DNA of 55,896 bases. Origin: a virus. Positions 1-8,796 of this stretch are shown here, one piece after another. Under the pieces are notes generated by a model, which made no database searches, was not told the origin of the DNA, and worked only from the letters and a program-made list of their open reading frames with translations. Where the stretch lies: positions 1 to 55,896 of IMG/VR virus record IMGVR_UViG_3300021364_000026, one strand, 5' to 3'. The position numbers and the translations under genes are program-made. How positions within the stretch are numbered: position 1 is the first letter of the stretch; every line of letters starts with the position of its first letter.

Positions 1-50
1 ATTGAAACACATAGAGATATTTTCAGGTTCTTGTCTTGCGCATTGTTCAT
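1..50 (-). CDS. start of an unidentified gene running off the left edge
   Basis: Only about 16 codons are visible, beginning MNNAQDKNLKIS. The chosen ATG (complement of 48-50) is preceded by GAAGG about 6 nt upstream. A second in-frame ATG lies 18 nt further upstream, so the start is not certain. No function can be assigned. Confidence 0.45.
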   Translation of the reverse strand, partial: MNNAQDKNLKISLCVS

Positions 51-110
51 AGCATTACCTTCTTTCATGTCTTATGATTAGTGTGTAATTATAACATGAC
101 TAGTCAAACT

Positions 111-299
111 TTATAACTTTTTTATAAAGTATTTTGGAATTGTATAGATACGATCTTCTACTAAAACTTTAACCAAATTAAAATGTGGGTCGTAAGAAAT
201 TTTATTAGTCTTAAGAACAATACATACTTTGTCGTTTAATATTTTGTTCCAGTCTTTTATTAATCCTAAATAGTGAATATCGTCTTTACTTATTTCCAT
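111..299 (-). CDS. small protein, possible SH3-like barrel
   Basis: A 62-aa ORF with an ATG start and an AGG-type ribosome binding site 7-8 nt upstream. The sequence alternates hydrophobic and charged residues (KVLVEDRIYTIPKYFIKKL at the end), a pattern seen in several other small proteins of this window that look like SH3/KOW-type beta-barrels. No catalytic motif is visible. It lies in a run of minus-strand genes. Function unknown. Confidence 0.55.
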   Translation of the reverse strand: MEISKDDIHYLGLIKDWNKILNDKVCIVLKTNKISYDPHFNLVKVLVEDRIYTIPKYFIKKL

Positions 300-374
300 A
301 CACAGCCTACTGCTTCGTCAAACCGCAACTATTTCTAGTATATAATAGTTTACATTACGTATATTTAAAACTCG

Positions 375-725
375 CTAATTATTAAGTACAATTACTCTAT
401 TCTTAGAAACTTTCTTTCTTTTTAACCCGATTAAGACTAAAACAAAGTTTTTATAAGTTTCTATAACAACACCTTCTTCTATATGTATATTATCTATTAT
501 ACATTTTACAAAGTCACCTTTGTTGATTTCTTCTGTTTCTTCGATTTTATTTTTTTCTTTTGTTAAATGTTTTAGAGGTACCTTTTTAAAGTCAAAGCAA
601 TTTGTTTTACATTTGCATCCTAATATTGCGTATTCTTTATTAAGAAATTTAATAATGTATTCTCTGTAAGTACTTTTTTCGTAATATGATTTTACATAAA
701 CAGAATCGTTTATTTTAAAATCCAT
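375..725 (-). CDS. small protein with duplicated SH3-like segment
   Basis: A 116-aa protein. I place the start at the ATG at 725 because the longer reading frame would begin at a TTG inside the upstream gene's end. It has two similar stretches: an N-terminal one starting FKINDSVYVKSYY and a C-terminal one starting INKGDFVKCIIDN. Both match the 'G/D-x-V' opening strand of SH3/KOW-like barrels, so it may be a tandem barrel. It starts 2 nt after the stop of the 1058-aa gene and is probably translated with it. Function unknown. Confidence 0.6.
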   Translation of the reverse strand: MDFKINDSVYVKSYYEKSTYREYIIKFLNKEYAILGCKCKTNCFDFKKVPLKHLTKEKNKIEETEEINKGDFVKCIIDNIHIEEGVVIETYKNFVLVLIGLKRKKVSKNRVIVLNN

Positions 726-727
726 GA

Positions 728-3700
728 TCAACTCATTAACATGTTAATATATTTTTTCAAGAGAGCTTCGTTAGAAGCTTGTATCTCTTCCTCAGTTCGA
801 GCGTGTAGTTGTGCTCTTTGATCTTTGAGTGCCATATCAGATATTTGCATTCTTGCAACTCTATTTAATTTGCTGACCATCTCAATAATATAACTTATGT
901 ATTTTTTATTTATGACTCTTGCTCGTACCTGTGACTTGTTCTTCGTTAAGCCTGCCAAACAGTCTCTTACTATAGTCAAATCTTTTCCGTAAAGATAATT
1001 TAACTCACCATCAGATGATACCTGTACAAGGTTTCTTAACATGCTAACACCTATATGTTCAGGTAAAGAAGCAAATTGGGCATCAGAAATAATATCAGAT
1101 AATTTATCTTTATCAAATGAAATATTTTTATTATTTAAGCTTTTTATTAAATTTATTACTAATATTTTAAAAGCACTTGATCCTGAAACTGTTCTTTGCG
1201 CATAGAAAGATTTTGCACTTACATGTTGTGTAACTAATGGTAGCATCTCGCTATCACTAATATTGTCTGCAATTAGCTTGCAGAATATTGGTCTAATATG
1301 ATTTCTGCTATATTCATCTTGAAATATTGATTGCTCGCTAGTAATTATTTTTTTTACGTAAATATTTACAAGATTAATAATGGTGTTTTTATCTAAAACA
1401 TCTTTTGATAATAAATAGAAAAAGAAAAAGATCTTTCTTTTATTAACAGTTTCAGTACCTAAAGAAATATTATTTTTTATTCTATCAATAGACAAAAACT
1501 TTTGAAAAATCAAATCTTGTGTTTCAGAAAATGTCTCTGTAGAATGTCCTGTTTTAAAAAAGGTCATTCTATTATCAAATACTGCTCTTTGCATATCTTC
1601 TAATATTGTATTTATAGCTTTTTCTGATGCTTTATTTTGAATAAGATATACAAAATAATCAACATTTCCTAAAAACCTGTCTAGGCTATCATCGTCTTTT
1701 AAAATATGATATAAAAAGTAAGAATCTTCAATACACAGTTTTAATATAAATTCGCCAATGGCAGATGGTAGACTTTGTGGGCTTACGTTAAATTTTTTGC
1801 ATATTGATAATATGTTTGATGCTAAAGTAATGTGATATCTTAGCGAATATACGCCTAAAATTCCGCTACCTATTAAATTTTGTAATATATAATCTATAAA
1901 CTTAATAGAATCTTTAGTTATGTACTCTGAATCTAAGCCTTTATTATATACAAAGTCAAGATATTTTTTTCCGATAACATTATTTTTATTAAACATAAAA
2001 GTAAAAAAGTCAAAATCAGTCATTAAGTCTCGAACTGTATTTTCAACGTCACTCTTTTGTAAATACATAGAATCTTTTAACACAGCAGAAAGATCTACAT
2101 TTTCAATATCTTTTGAAGAAACTATATGTGCTATTAATAAATTAATATCAATATCTGAAAGGTCTAGATTTTGAATTTTCTTAAGATCTTTCTCTAGTCT
2201 TTTAGATTCTTCATCTTTACTCTCTGTATTTCCGATTTTTTTTGTTAGCTGATTTATTCTACTACTTTTGTTTTGTTCAAATGCAATAGAAAACTCTTCT
2301 TTGTTGTTTAATATTAAATCCCTGATGTATTTTTCATCTGCACTAGACCCAGCATTAAAATAACTTTCTACTGAATCATAAAAAGGAGGCATATCTTTTG
2401 GTGCTAAAAGATTTAAATTTTTAAAAATAATGTAATTAAAAAATCCTTTTGTCTTAAAAAGTGATATGTCATCTAAAGATTCTGGCATAACTATAGATTT
2501 AATCTTATCTTTTTTGATTGATTCTTTTAAGACTCTACTAAAGTTTGCTGGATTATTTGTATCACATGCTTGAATAAAAGCATTTTTTAATTTGTTACTA
2601 AAATTTGCTATTTGATTTGCAAGTGACTCGATATACGCTTCAGTAAAAATATTTGGAAAAGATATGTAATATTTTTCATGACTTCTTTTTTCTGCAGCTT
2701 TCATTAAGATTGTATTACCTAAGTCTATAATAGCTTTTCTACCCACATTTTTTGAAACTAAATATACTAAGTCAAAATTTAAAGAAAATTCATGGTCTTG
2801 AAAAGTAGCATCACATATAACTTCTGCTAGCAAGTCTATTGATCTGTCGTATTTTTCGCTAACTTTACATTCTTGTAAAAACGTTTTTATAATTAATTCG
2901 AAATGATCAAAGCTTCGTCTAGCTATATAGACATTAAACATGCTTTCTATTTGATCAAAGTCATTAATGTCTACTAAACCTTTTACATTTGATTTTAGTT
3001 CTTCATATGTTGCAACATCTTGAGTAATATCAATTTGATTGCTATTAACAAATGCAGCTATTTCAGACTCAATATTGTCTGACATTAGTGGTACTAAATC
3101 TTGACCCATATGGTCATTATGATAATCACATGTACCTTGATAGTCAACAGAACCGTTTTTGTCTACTTTTAAACTAATTAAATAATTTGTATCACCAACG
3201 TCAGAATGTTTATCATGTAATATCATGACAAATTGCCTGCTATTATAAGCGTGCCATGTTGCTGGATTCTGTGTACACCAAGATACGTCACCAGACATAG
3301 AACTTATATACCTATTAAATGATGAAGGTGCGGGTGGATAAACTATTTTTATCCTATCGTCTTCATATACTTCGTGAACTTCACTAGCTCCAAGTTTTGA
3401 TTCTTTAAATTCTAAATACTGTTGATAAAATTTAGTTCTTCTAAATATTACATCAAATTCAAAATTGCCGTCATCTATTTCAGACTTTTCATCTAAGTCA
3501 ACATTAGGATAAAAATCTTTCATATAATAGTCAGCAGCTTTAAGACAGTCGTCTAAGTTTGCTTCTGACTTCTTTTGCATATATTGCACTAAACTATCGT
3601 ATAAAGGTTTTATAGCTTTTATATTAATAGGTGAGCCATCTATTCCTTTAATTTCTTTCAAGTCTTTTGCAATTGCAATTTCAGCTTTTTTTCTAGCTTT

Positions 3701-3904
3701 TTTATTTTCTTTTCCTTTTAAACTTAGTAAGTTAGTATCTTTAATATTTTTTACTATTCTAGCAACTAATTTTCCATATTGACCGCTAGAGCTTGGTTTG
3801 CTCTCTATAATATTTAGAAGCTTCTCTAAAAAAGTACTTTGATCAAGTATAGCTTCAGAAATTAAATTCGAATAGACATTTCTAAGTAAAAGCTTTTTTC
3901 TCAT
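728..3904 (-). CDS. 1058-aa protein with capsid-targeting-like leader and a WCT-motif domain
   Basis: The N-terminus (NLISEAILD near residue 17) fits the amphipathic helix plus (L/I)-x-E leader shared by many proteins here, suggesting head packaging and prohead-protease trimming. Around residues 190-260 there is a segment containing VSWCTQNPATWHAYNSR followed by beta-rich sequence. A similar W-C-T...Y-N-S arrangement recurs in uncharacterised phage proteins, to my recollection, with no assigned activity. The remainder is helical, Lys/Asp/Ser rich and repeat-free, with no recognised catalytic site. The AAGG ribosome binding site is rather far from the ATG (about 14 nt). Virion protein is an inference. 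Confidence 0.7.
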   Translation of the reverse strand: MRKKLLLRNVYSNLISEAILDQSTFLEKLLNIIESKPSSSGQYGKLVARIVKNIKDTNLLSLKGKENKKARKKAEIAIAKDLKEIKGIDGSPINIKAIKPLYDSLVQYMQKKSEANLDDCLKAADYYMKDFYPNVDLDEKSEIDDGNFEFDVIFRRTKFYQQYLEFKESKLGASEVHEVYEDDRIKIVYPPAPSSFNRYISSMSGDVSWCTQNPATWHAYNSRQFVMILHDKHSDVGDTNYLISLKVDKNGSVDYQGTCDYHNDHMGQDLVPLMSDNIESEIAAFVNSNQIDITQDVATYEELKSNVKGLVDINDFDQIESMFNVYIARRSFDHFELIIKTFLQECKVSEKYDRSIDLLAEVICDATFQDHEFSLNFDLVYLVSKNVGRKAIIDLGNTILMKAAEKRSHEKYYISFPNIFTEAYIESLANQIANFSNKLKNAFIQACDTNNPANFSRVLKESIKKDKIKSIVMPESLDDISLFKTKGFFNYIIFKNLNLLAPKDMPPFYDSVESYFNAGSSADEKYIRDLILNNKEEFSIAFEQNKSSRINQLTKKIGNTESKDEESKRLEKDLKKIQNLDLSDIDINLLIAHIVSSKDIENVDLSAVLKDSMYLQKSDVENTVRDLMTDFDFFTFMFNKNNVIGKKYLDFVYNKGLDSEYITKDSIKFIDYILQNLIGSGILGVYSLRYHITLASNILSICKKFNVSPQSLPSAIGEFILKLCIEDSYFLYHILKDDDSLDRFLGNVDYFVYLIQNKASEKAINTILEDMQRAVFDNRMTFFKTGHSTETFSETQDLIFQKFLSIDRIKNNISLGTETVNKRKIFFFFYLLSKDVLDKNTIINLVNIYVKKIITSEQSIFQDEYSRNHIRPIFCKLIADNISDSEMLPLVTQHVSAKSFYAQRTVSGSSAFKILVINLIKSLNNKNISFDKDKLSDIISDAQFASLPEHIGVSMLRNLVQVSSDGELNYLYGKDLTIVRDCLAGLTKNKSQVRARVINKKYISYIIEMVSKLNRVARMQISDMALKDQRAQLHARTEEEIQASNEALLKKYINMLMS

Positions 3905-4041
3905 AATTTAATAATAACCTTAATTGTTTTCATAAATAATTATTTTACTCGCTTCTTATTTTATAATAAACTTCTAAACTATTAAACTTATTTATTATAC
4001 ATAGGCTCTGCGTCGTCAATTCTGTGGCTTTTCGCAAATAC
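3905..4041. other. intergenic region upstream of the 1058-aa gene
   Basis: About 140 nt of very AT-rich sequence between the terminator of the ligase operon and the 1058-aa gene. On the minus strand it holds a TATAAT (complement of 3994-3999) that could be a -10 element, but neither a TTGACA nor the GTGTA box found elsewhere in the window sits at the right distance. Promoter activity is likely here because a terminator precedes it, but the exact element is unclear. Confidence 0.35.
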
Positions 4042-4066
4042 AAAAAAACCAGCTAAGAAGCTGGTT
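4042..4066 (-). terminator. Rho-independent terminator overlapping a stop codon
   Basis: On the minus strand a perfect 7-bp stem (AACCAGC / GCTGGTT, loop TTCTTA) is followed immediately by a run of seven T. The stop codon of the upstream 70-aa gene lies inside the hairpin. It closes the transcription unit that begins with the VWA-protein gene and includes DNA ligase. Confidence 0.85.
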
Positions 4067-4265
4067 CAATTTTTTGAAGACATGAAGAACTTATAGTATC
4101 AACGCCTAGACCCGGAAATAGAACGTCATATCTAGTTATAGGTTTATTGTATGTTAACTTATCAAATAGTTCATAATATAAATCTTTCCTTTTAGATAAA
4201 ATTAAAACGTACATACCTCTGTAAACACAGAGATCACCAATACTAAACTTCTCTTTTTCCTTCAT
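4053..4265 (-). CDS. small protein, possible SH3-like barrel
   Basis: A 70-aa protein starting at an ATG with AAGG 6 nt upstream, overlapping the 3' end of the ligase gene by 23 nt. The opening FSIGDLCVYRGMYVLILSK has the 'G-D-x-x-V' first strand typical of small SH3/KOW-like folds, and similar openings occur at 375-725, 9621-9935 and 11037-11234. It is the last gene of its operon and its stop codon lies in the terminator stem. Function unknown. Confidence 0.6.
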   Translation of the reverse strand: MKEKEKFSIGDLCVYRGMYVLILSKRKDLYYELFDKLTYNKPITRYDVLFPGLGVDTISSSCLQKIEPAS

Positions 4266-5535
4266 GGATTACCTTAACAACAGGAAACCTAAGAGAAAAA
4301 CTTCCATTTTGGTTTTGAGATTCTTCAAAATACTGTACAGTTATTTCTTTTCCTACAATATCATTTGGATTCTTATAAAAATGTTTTCTCTGATCGATTG
4401 AGAATCCACTGCCAACGCTAACTGTATTTCCTTTGTGTGTTATCGAAACTGAAGATAACATTTCTTCTTCTACTTCTTTTCCTTCTAAGATATATCTAAA
4501 CGGTCCAAACTGGACTTCATCAACTGTGTATTCATCATCGTAAAACATCTTGACTTTTAAAATGTCATTAGACCTTTTACCTTTATATGTACAGTTCTTT
4601 CTAATCATTAGACCTTCCCAACCTTTTTCTCTTGCAGTCTGTGTTAATGCATCTAACTCTTCAAAAGAAGTAAAAGGTGTCTGCTCTAAAAAGTCAACAC
4701 ACTTTAGATCACTTTTCAGCAAAATACTTTGAAGTGCACTAAAACGCTGTGAAAAAGTTCCTGTCTTTGACTCACCTTTTTGAAAGATAACTGAGGGTAT
4801 AAAGTCAAATACTTGAAATAGACCATTTTGAATTGTGTGATCTTTTCTCCCAATTTCTTTCATAATACTTTGAAAGTCTTCATCACCTTTATCGTTTACA
4901 ATACACATTTCGCCATCATAAACAACGTTTTTAACGCCTAAGCTTTCAATTTCTTTTTCTACTAAACTTAGTGTATGAAACTGCTTGCCCGCTCGTGAGA
5001 AAGACTTTGCTTTTCCTTTTTCGTCGACCACGATAAGGCAACGTACACCATCAAGTTTTCTTGATACAAACCAAACATCTTCTTTTAAATTAACTTTCTT
5101 TTTTGTTTTCTCGTCATATTTGTTTGCCAAAGCGACATTAAATGTAGGAATAAATCCCGGTAACGCTTTATTAATAATCTTAGTAGATACTCTAATTTTA
5201 AGATTTCTATCAAGAACTAAATATAAAATATCTTTTAATTCTGGATTATTGAAAATAAATCCGTTTGTCTCTTCGATTGCTTTATGACCTGTAATTAACC
5301 TTTTATCTAAGGAGTCTAACAGATCAAACATATAAGCAAATTTAGTATACTTATTGCACAGGTCTTGTCTTTTATCTAAGACCTTTGGAGTAATATTAAA
5401 TTGTATAAAACTATTATATGTGTAGTACAATGTTTTTCTGACAATTTTTGTTGAACTTCGAATTACATCAATCTTTTGATTAGTTGATGTTGATGAATTC
5501 ATCTCATTGATAAATTCCAAGACCTCATTGTGCAT
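4243..5535 (-). CDS. ATP-dependent DNA ligase
   Basis: A 430-aa protein of the nucleotidyltransferase superfamily that seals nicks by an AMP-lysine intermediate. Motif I is RKLDGVR near residue 158, with the reactive lysine. Further signatures are VVYDGEMC, a motif IV-like WEGLMIRK near residue 310 and a motif V-like ILKVK. The C-terminal 100 residues fit the OB-fold. There is no NAD-specific Ia domain or BRCT domain, so this is the ATP type common in phages. The first 120 residues are a helical N-terminal region. It is co-transcribed with the VWA gene upstream and ends at the terminator near 4050. It likely serves phage replication and repair. Confidence 0.93.
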   Translation of the reverse strand: MHNEVLEFINEMNSSTSTNQKIDVIRSSTKIVRKTLYYTYNSFIQFNITPKVLDKRQDLCNKYTKFAYMFDLLDSLDKRLITGHKAIEETNGFIFNNPELKDILYLVLDRNLKIRVSTKIINKALPGFIPTFNVALANKYDEKTKKKVNLKEDVWFVSRKLDGVRCLIVVDEKGKAKSFSRAGKQFHTLSLVEKEIESLGVKNVVYDGEMCIVNDKGDEDFQSIMKEIGRKDHTIQNGLFQVFDFIPSVIFQKGESKTGTFSQRFSALQSILLKSDLKCVDFLEQTPFTSFEELDALTQTAREKGWEGLMIRKNCTYKGKRSNDILKVKMFYDDEYTVDEVQFGPFRYILEGKEVEEEMLSSVSITHKGNTVSVGSGFSIDQRKHFYKNPNDIVGKEITVQYFEESQNQNGSFSLRFPVVKVIHEGKREV

Positions 5536-5546
5536 ATTACATCTTT

Positions 5547-5780
5547 CTAGTTTAAGGGGTCAATGATATCTGCTTGGGCTGAAATTGCAACAGCCTCTAA
5601 AAATTGTTTAGCATAAAATGATAGCCTAGTACCATTCCTTTCAGCCAGTCTATAAACTTTGTCTACTCTGCGTAGAGCATCTTTAGGTGATGTCGACTCA
5701 AAAACGTAGTTAACTTTTTCTACGTCATAATCTCGTAAACCGTGAAAGTGAATTGTGTGCTTATATCTTTCTCTTCTCAT
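5547..5780 (-). CDS. small basic protein of unknown function
   Basis: A 77-aa protein beginning MRRERYKHTIHFHG. I chose this ATG over an upstream in-frame start because AAGG lies about 9 nt before it and the longer version would run into the neighbouring gene. The N-terminal half is basic and His-rich, the C-terminal half helical. It sits between a 54-aa ORF and DNA ligase in one operon. No domain recognised. Confidence 0.65.
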   Translation of the reverse strand: MRRERYKHTIHFHGLRDYDVEKVNYVFESTSPKDALRRVDKVYRLAERNGTRLSFYAKQFLEAVAISAQADIIDPLN

Positions 5781-5790
5781 ATTACAAACC

Positions 5791-5955
5791 TTAACTCGTA
5801 TATTGCCTTGCAGCAGCTTGTGCATTGTCGATTGTTTTAAATTTTCCTATATAGGTCCAACCAGAGGACCATGTATTTACAGCTTTATGATAAAGTTTAA
5901 TTTGATTGTTTTCATTGTTCAACTTGAACGTTTCACCTTTATAATTGTATAACAT
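5791..5955 (-). CDS. 54-aa small protein
   Basis: A short ORF starting MLYNYKGETFKLNNENN and ending in an Ala/Gln-rich helix (NAQAAARQY). The ATG is preceded by AAAGG about 7 nt upstream. It fills the gap between the VWA gene and the 77-aa gene without overlap, and both neighbours are co-directional, which supports it being real. It has Trp-rich, beta-like sequence in the middle. Function unknown. Confidence 0.6.
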   Translation of the reverse strand: MLYNYKGETFKLNNENNQIKLYHKAVNTWSSGWTYIGKFKTIDNAQAAARQYTS

Positions 5956-5967
5956 CTTATACCTTTG

Positions 5968-7260
5968 TTAATTTTTCATTTGAATTAAAGTGTCAGCTTT
6001 GTCTTTTTCAAAAGTCAAAGTACAGTTTGGTAATAGCAACCAGCAACGCTTTAATCCATGGGAAATTGGAGGCTTAGGCGCAGCACCATCTGTAAAAATA
6101 ATATATCCATCGAAGTTTTTCTTGTTTTTCATTGCATGCTTTGCAACAGAAACAAAAGATGTTCCTCCACAATGAGTTCTATTTAATGTTAGTTTTTTAC
6201 CTTTCTTCCACAAAAAGCCAGACTTATCATCTACAACAGAGTCAAACTTATACATGTAAAAATCAGTTTTGCTACTTAAGTTATTTAATTCGCTGTAAAA
6301 CCTGGATAGCTCTTCGCTTTCCATAGATCCACTTTCATCAACATATACAGCAATTCTAGGTTTGTAAATTTTCTTAAATCCTGCATGTACACCTGGGTAT
6401 TTTCTATTAAGTCGTTTAATAGAAGAATGTCTTTCATCTCTTCTTGTAGTACCACAAAAGTGTCTAAGAATATCTTCCCATTTGATTTTCTTAGAAATAA
6501 GCTTGTTTAGTTCAATTGCTGTTTCTGCTGAAACAGATCCCCAACCTTTTTGATTTGCCTCTTCTACAGCTGACTTAAGAATCTCTGTTAGCTTTTCATT
6601 TAGCATTTCTTTTTGGTCAGCAGGAATATCGTCCCAACCTTCATGGTCATCGAAGCCGCCAAAAGAAAACATGGTTTCAGCGTCTTCTGCCATCTTTTTA
6701 ATTGTTTCATCATTAATAAGCTTTTCAAAATAGAACTCAGATGTTTTGTTTCTTGGAAGCGAATAAATTAGAGCTGAAAGGTGGTTAAAGTTTTTAATGT
6801 CCTCTTCACTCATTTCAGCAATATCTTCATCAGACAGAGGCTTTAAGTGATAGCCCGGAACTAGTCCACCTTCTGGTAACTGGTCATATGGAATGATTGA
6901 GTTAATCGCCAAGTCTGTTGAGTAATTCCACAAGATATGAGGTGTTTTTCTTCGGTCTGTTGTGTGCTTAAATACTAAGTGTAAACATTCATGCTTTAGT
7001 AGTCCTTTAACTTGTTTTGGCAATAGAGATGCGAGAAAGTCTCTATTCCACCACATTGTAATTTCACTGTCAACAGCAAGAACACCAGCTGTAGGAATTT
7101 CTTTTGATTCTACTTTATTTAAACTTCGAAGAATACGACTATAAAAAGGCTCATCCCACAAAAGATCGATCAGGTGCTTCTGTAGATTAAAACTTTCTGC
7201 TACAGCTTGACTAACGTTAACTTTTCTTTTAATACCATTTGAAGTTGTATTTTTTGTCAT
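5968..7260 (-). CDS. DUF2201-type VWA protein with metallopeptidase-like N-terminus
   Basis: A 430-aa protein with two recognisable parts. The N-terminal part carries KHECLHLVFKH near residue 90, a zincin-like motif with the HExxH arrangement altered to H-E-C-L-H, as in the DUF2201 family. The C-terminal part is a von Willebrand A-like domain with a MIDAS motif, DESGSM, near residue 306 and TDGAA near residue 390, expected to bind a divalent metal. The ATG has a perfect AAGGAGG. A phage-specific promoter lies just upstream, and the next upstream gene encodes a MoxR ATPase. By analogy with MoxR/VWA pairs, the two likely act together as a chaperone or remodelling system. The target is unknown. 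Confidence 0.85.
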   Translation of the reverse strand: MTKNTTSNGIKRKVNVSQAVAESFNLQKHLIDLLWDEPFYSRILRSLNKVESKEIPTAGVLAVDSEITMWWNRDFLASLLPKQVKGLLKHECLHLVFKHTTDRRKTPHILWNYSTDLAINSIIPYDQLPEGGLVPGYHLKPLSDEDIAEMSEEDIKNFNHLSALIYSLPRNKTSEFYFEKLINDETIKKMAEDAETMFSFGGFDDHEGWDDIPADQKEMLNEKLTEILKSAVEEANQKGWGSVSAETAIELNKLISKKIKWEDILRHFCGTTRRDERHSSIKRLNRKYPGVHAGFKKIYKPRIAVYVDESGSMESEELSRFYSELNNLSSKTDFYMYKFDSVVDDKSGFLWKKGKKLTLNRTHCGGTSFVSVAKHAMKNKKNFDGYIIFTDGAAPKPPISHGLKRCWLLLPNCTLTFEKDKADTLIQMKN

Positions 7261-7277
7261 GTTGCCTCCTTAATAAT

Positions 7278-7308
7278 ATTATATGCCATAAGAATTTATT
7301 TTACACGT
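7278..7308 (-). promoter_or_regulatory. phage promoter, ACGTGTA-N18-TATAAT
   Basis: On the minus strand ACGTGTA is followed, 18 nt after GTGTA, by a perfect TATAAT (complement of 7278-7283). It lies directly upstream of the VWA gene and is one of eight copies of this arrangement in the window. The -35 box resembles the GTTTAC of T4 early promoters. Confidence 0.75.
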
Positions 7309-7310
7309 AC

Positions 7311-8399
7311 TTATTTGTTCAATAAATTCTTATTTGTGTTAACTACTTCGACCAAGTATGTTCCAATAAACTTATGAAAGTTTTGAATTGTAGGTAAGTT
7401 CTTAGTATCAGAAACCTTACCCCACATATGAATTAACATTTCTTCAGAGATGCTTTTACCTAACTTAGCAGCATTTTCTGCTTGTGTTACAGACCAGTTA
7501 TTTTGTCGACCATGTTCAGCAATTCTCTCAATAAGAAGGTTAATACGATCGTTTGAGAGCGAAGCAATACGCTCCTTAACTTCATCGAATTGATTGAGTA
7601 CATCTTCAGGAGTAACGTTAGACTCATATTTTTCTACATAGTCAGCAAACTCAATTGCTACCGGTGTACCAACAAAGCCAGATGCAACATTAAAGATTAA
7701 AGATTTGTTGGTTTTACCTGTTGATTCAATATTAACATTCATAAACTTAAAAGATTCATCTAACCGAGTCCAGCTTGCAGGAGTTGGAAAAACTTGCCCT
7801 GGTTCCATTGTTGATGCATCAGGTGCAAAGTTTGTTGATCTTGTCTTAAGAAACTCAATGATTAAACTATCAATACCATTTTTTGAAGCCCATGTAATCC
7901 AGCTGTCAATATCTGCTGTTAGATCAACAGTCCAAAACCTTCGCAAGAGTGCTGGGTCCATATCATTTACATCATACTCAGCACCATGATTTACTGCAGC
8001 AAAAACTCTTGTCTCTGGGTGAAGATTATAAGGGTTGCCGTCAGCATCATTTCCTAACTGTCTATCAAGAACTAACTGAAAGAAAGACTGTTGTACACCG
8101 GGCAAAGATCGATTTACCTCATCAAGAAATAAAACAACTGGCTCTTTGCATGCTCGAACAAACCAAGCTGGCATGCAGAAAGTCATCACACCTTTTTCTT
8201 TCATACCTTCAATATCAGGATAACCACCTACGTCACCTTCAGACATTGTTGATCCGCGAACATCGATAAGGGGGAGATTTATGCCTTGTGAAATTTGGCC
8301 AGTGATAGCAGACTTACCAATACCAGTACCGCCTCGAATTAATACTGCGATGTGTGGTGGAAGTTCTTTAGCAATGTCGATAAAAGTATTAATATTCAA
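7311..8399 (-). CDS. MoxR-family AAA+ ATPase
   Basis: A 362-aa ATPase. Walker A is GGTGIGKS near residue 24, Walker B VLFLDEVNR, sensor 1 is in VFAAVNHG, and an arginine finger lies in ALLRRFW. MoxR proteins act as chaperone-like ATPases, usually with a VWA-domain partner, and the next gene encodes one. The start is a TTG: no ATG exists in the right place, and AGAGGA sits 7 nt upstream. Residues after about 200 are helical and less conserved. A GTGTA-type promoter lies just upstream and a second between this gene and the VWA gene, so the ratio of the pair could be adjusted. Function in the phage is unknown. Confidence 0.9.
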   Translation of the reverse strand: MNINTFIDIAKELPPHIAVLIRGGTGIGKSAITGQISQGINLPLIDVRGSTMSEGDVGGYPDIEGMKEKGVMTFCMPAWFVRACKEPVVLFLDEVNRSLPGVQQSFFQLVLDRQLGNDADGNPYNLHPETRVFAAVNHGAEYDVNDMDPALLRRFWTVDLTADIDSWITWASKNGIDSLIIEFLKTRSTNFAPDASTMEPGQVFPTPASWTRLDESFKFMNVNIESTGKTNKSLIFNVASGFVGTPVAIEFADYVEKYESNVTPEDVLNQFDEVKERIASLSNDRINLLIERIAEHGRQNNWSVTQAENAAKLGKSISEEMLIHMWGKVSDTKNLPTIQNFHKFIGTYLVEVVNTNKNLLNK

Positions 8400-8429
8400 T
8401 TTAAATTCCTCTTTGATGTTGTTTTAATT

Positions 8430-8461
8430 ATTATAATCCATTTGTTGTCTAATTTACACGC
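8430..8461 (-). promoter_or_regulatory. phage promoter, GCGTGTA-N19-TATAAT
   Basis: On the minus strand GCGTGTA is followed, 19 nt after GTGTA, by TATAAT (complement of 8430-8435). It lies about 30 nt before the MoxR start and after the stop of the small membrane protein gene. Confidence 0.75.
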
Positions 8462-8794
8462 TCAGAGTTTATACTGGACGAGAATAATTGCGACACTTAA
8501 TATTACTGAAATTAGTGTTTTGAGTGACCAAGGTGACTCACCTAAGAAAAAGTATGCTAGCACAGGAAACACTAGATAAGAGAGACCGAAGAATGTAAAT
8601 CTTGCAGACCAAGCCGATCCTGTTGCTTCAACAAAATAAGTCCATGACTTTAAGTAGCCAAGACCTGCAGGTATTGCGAAGACAAGTACTGCTGTTATTG
8701 TCCTATCTTTCCACCACGGGTGTATAAACTGTAGATTGTGCTGCAAGAAAACTGTTATTGAGCCTAACAAATAATAGGCTATAGCTATGTACAA
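8462..8794 (-). CDS. small multi-pass inner-membrane protein
   Basis: A 110-aa hydrophobic protein with about four predicted transmembrane segments. The last half (YLVFPVLAYFFLGESPWS, then a long hydrophobic helix) resembles the second repeat of small drug/metabolite-transporter-like proteins, but the similarity is weak. The start is a TTG with GGAG about 9 nt upstream; no ATG is available. It begins 2 nt after the stop of the RadA-like gene and is probably translationally coupled to it. Possible roles are small-molecule export or superinfection exclusion; neither is shown by sequence. Confidence 0.7.
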   Translation of the reverse strand: MYIAIAYYLLGSITVFLQHNLQFIHPWWKDRTITAVLVFAIPAGLGYLKSWTYFVEATGSAWSARFTFFGLSYLVFPVLAYFFLGESPWSLKTLISVILSVAIILVQYKL

Positions 8795-8796
8795 AA

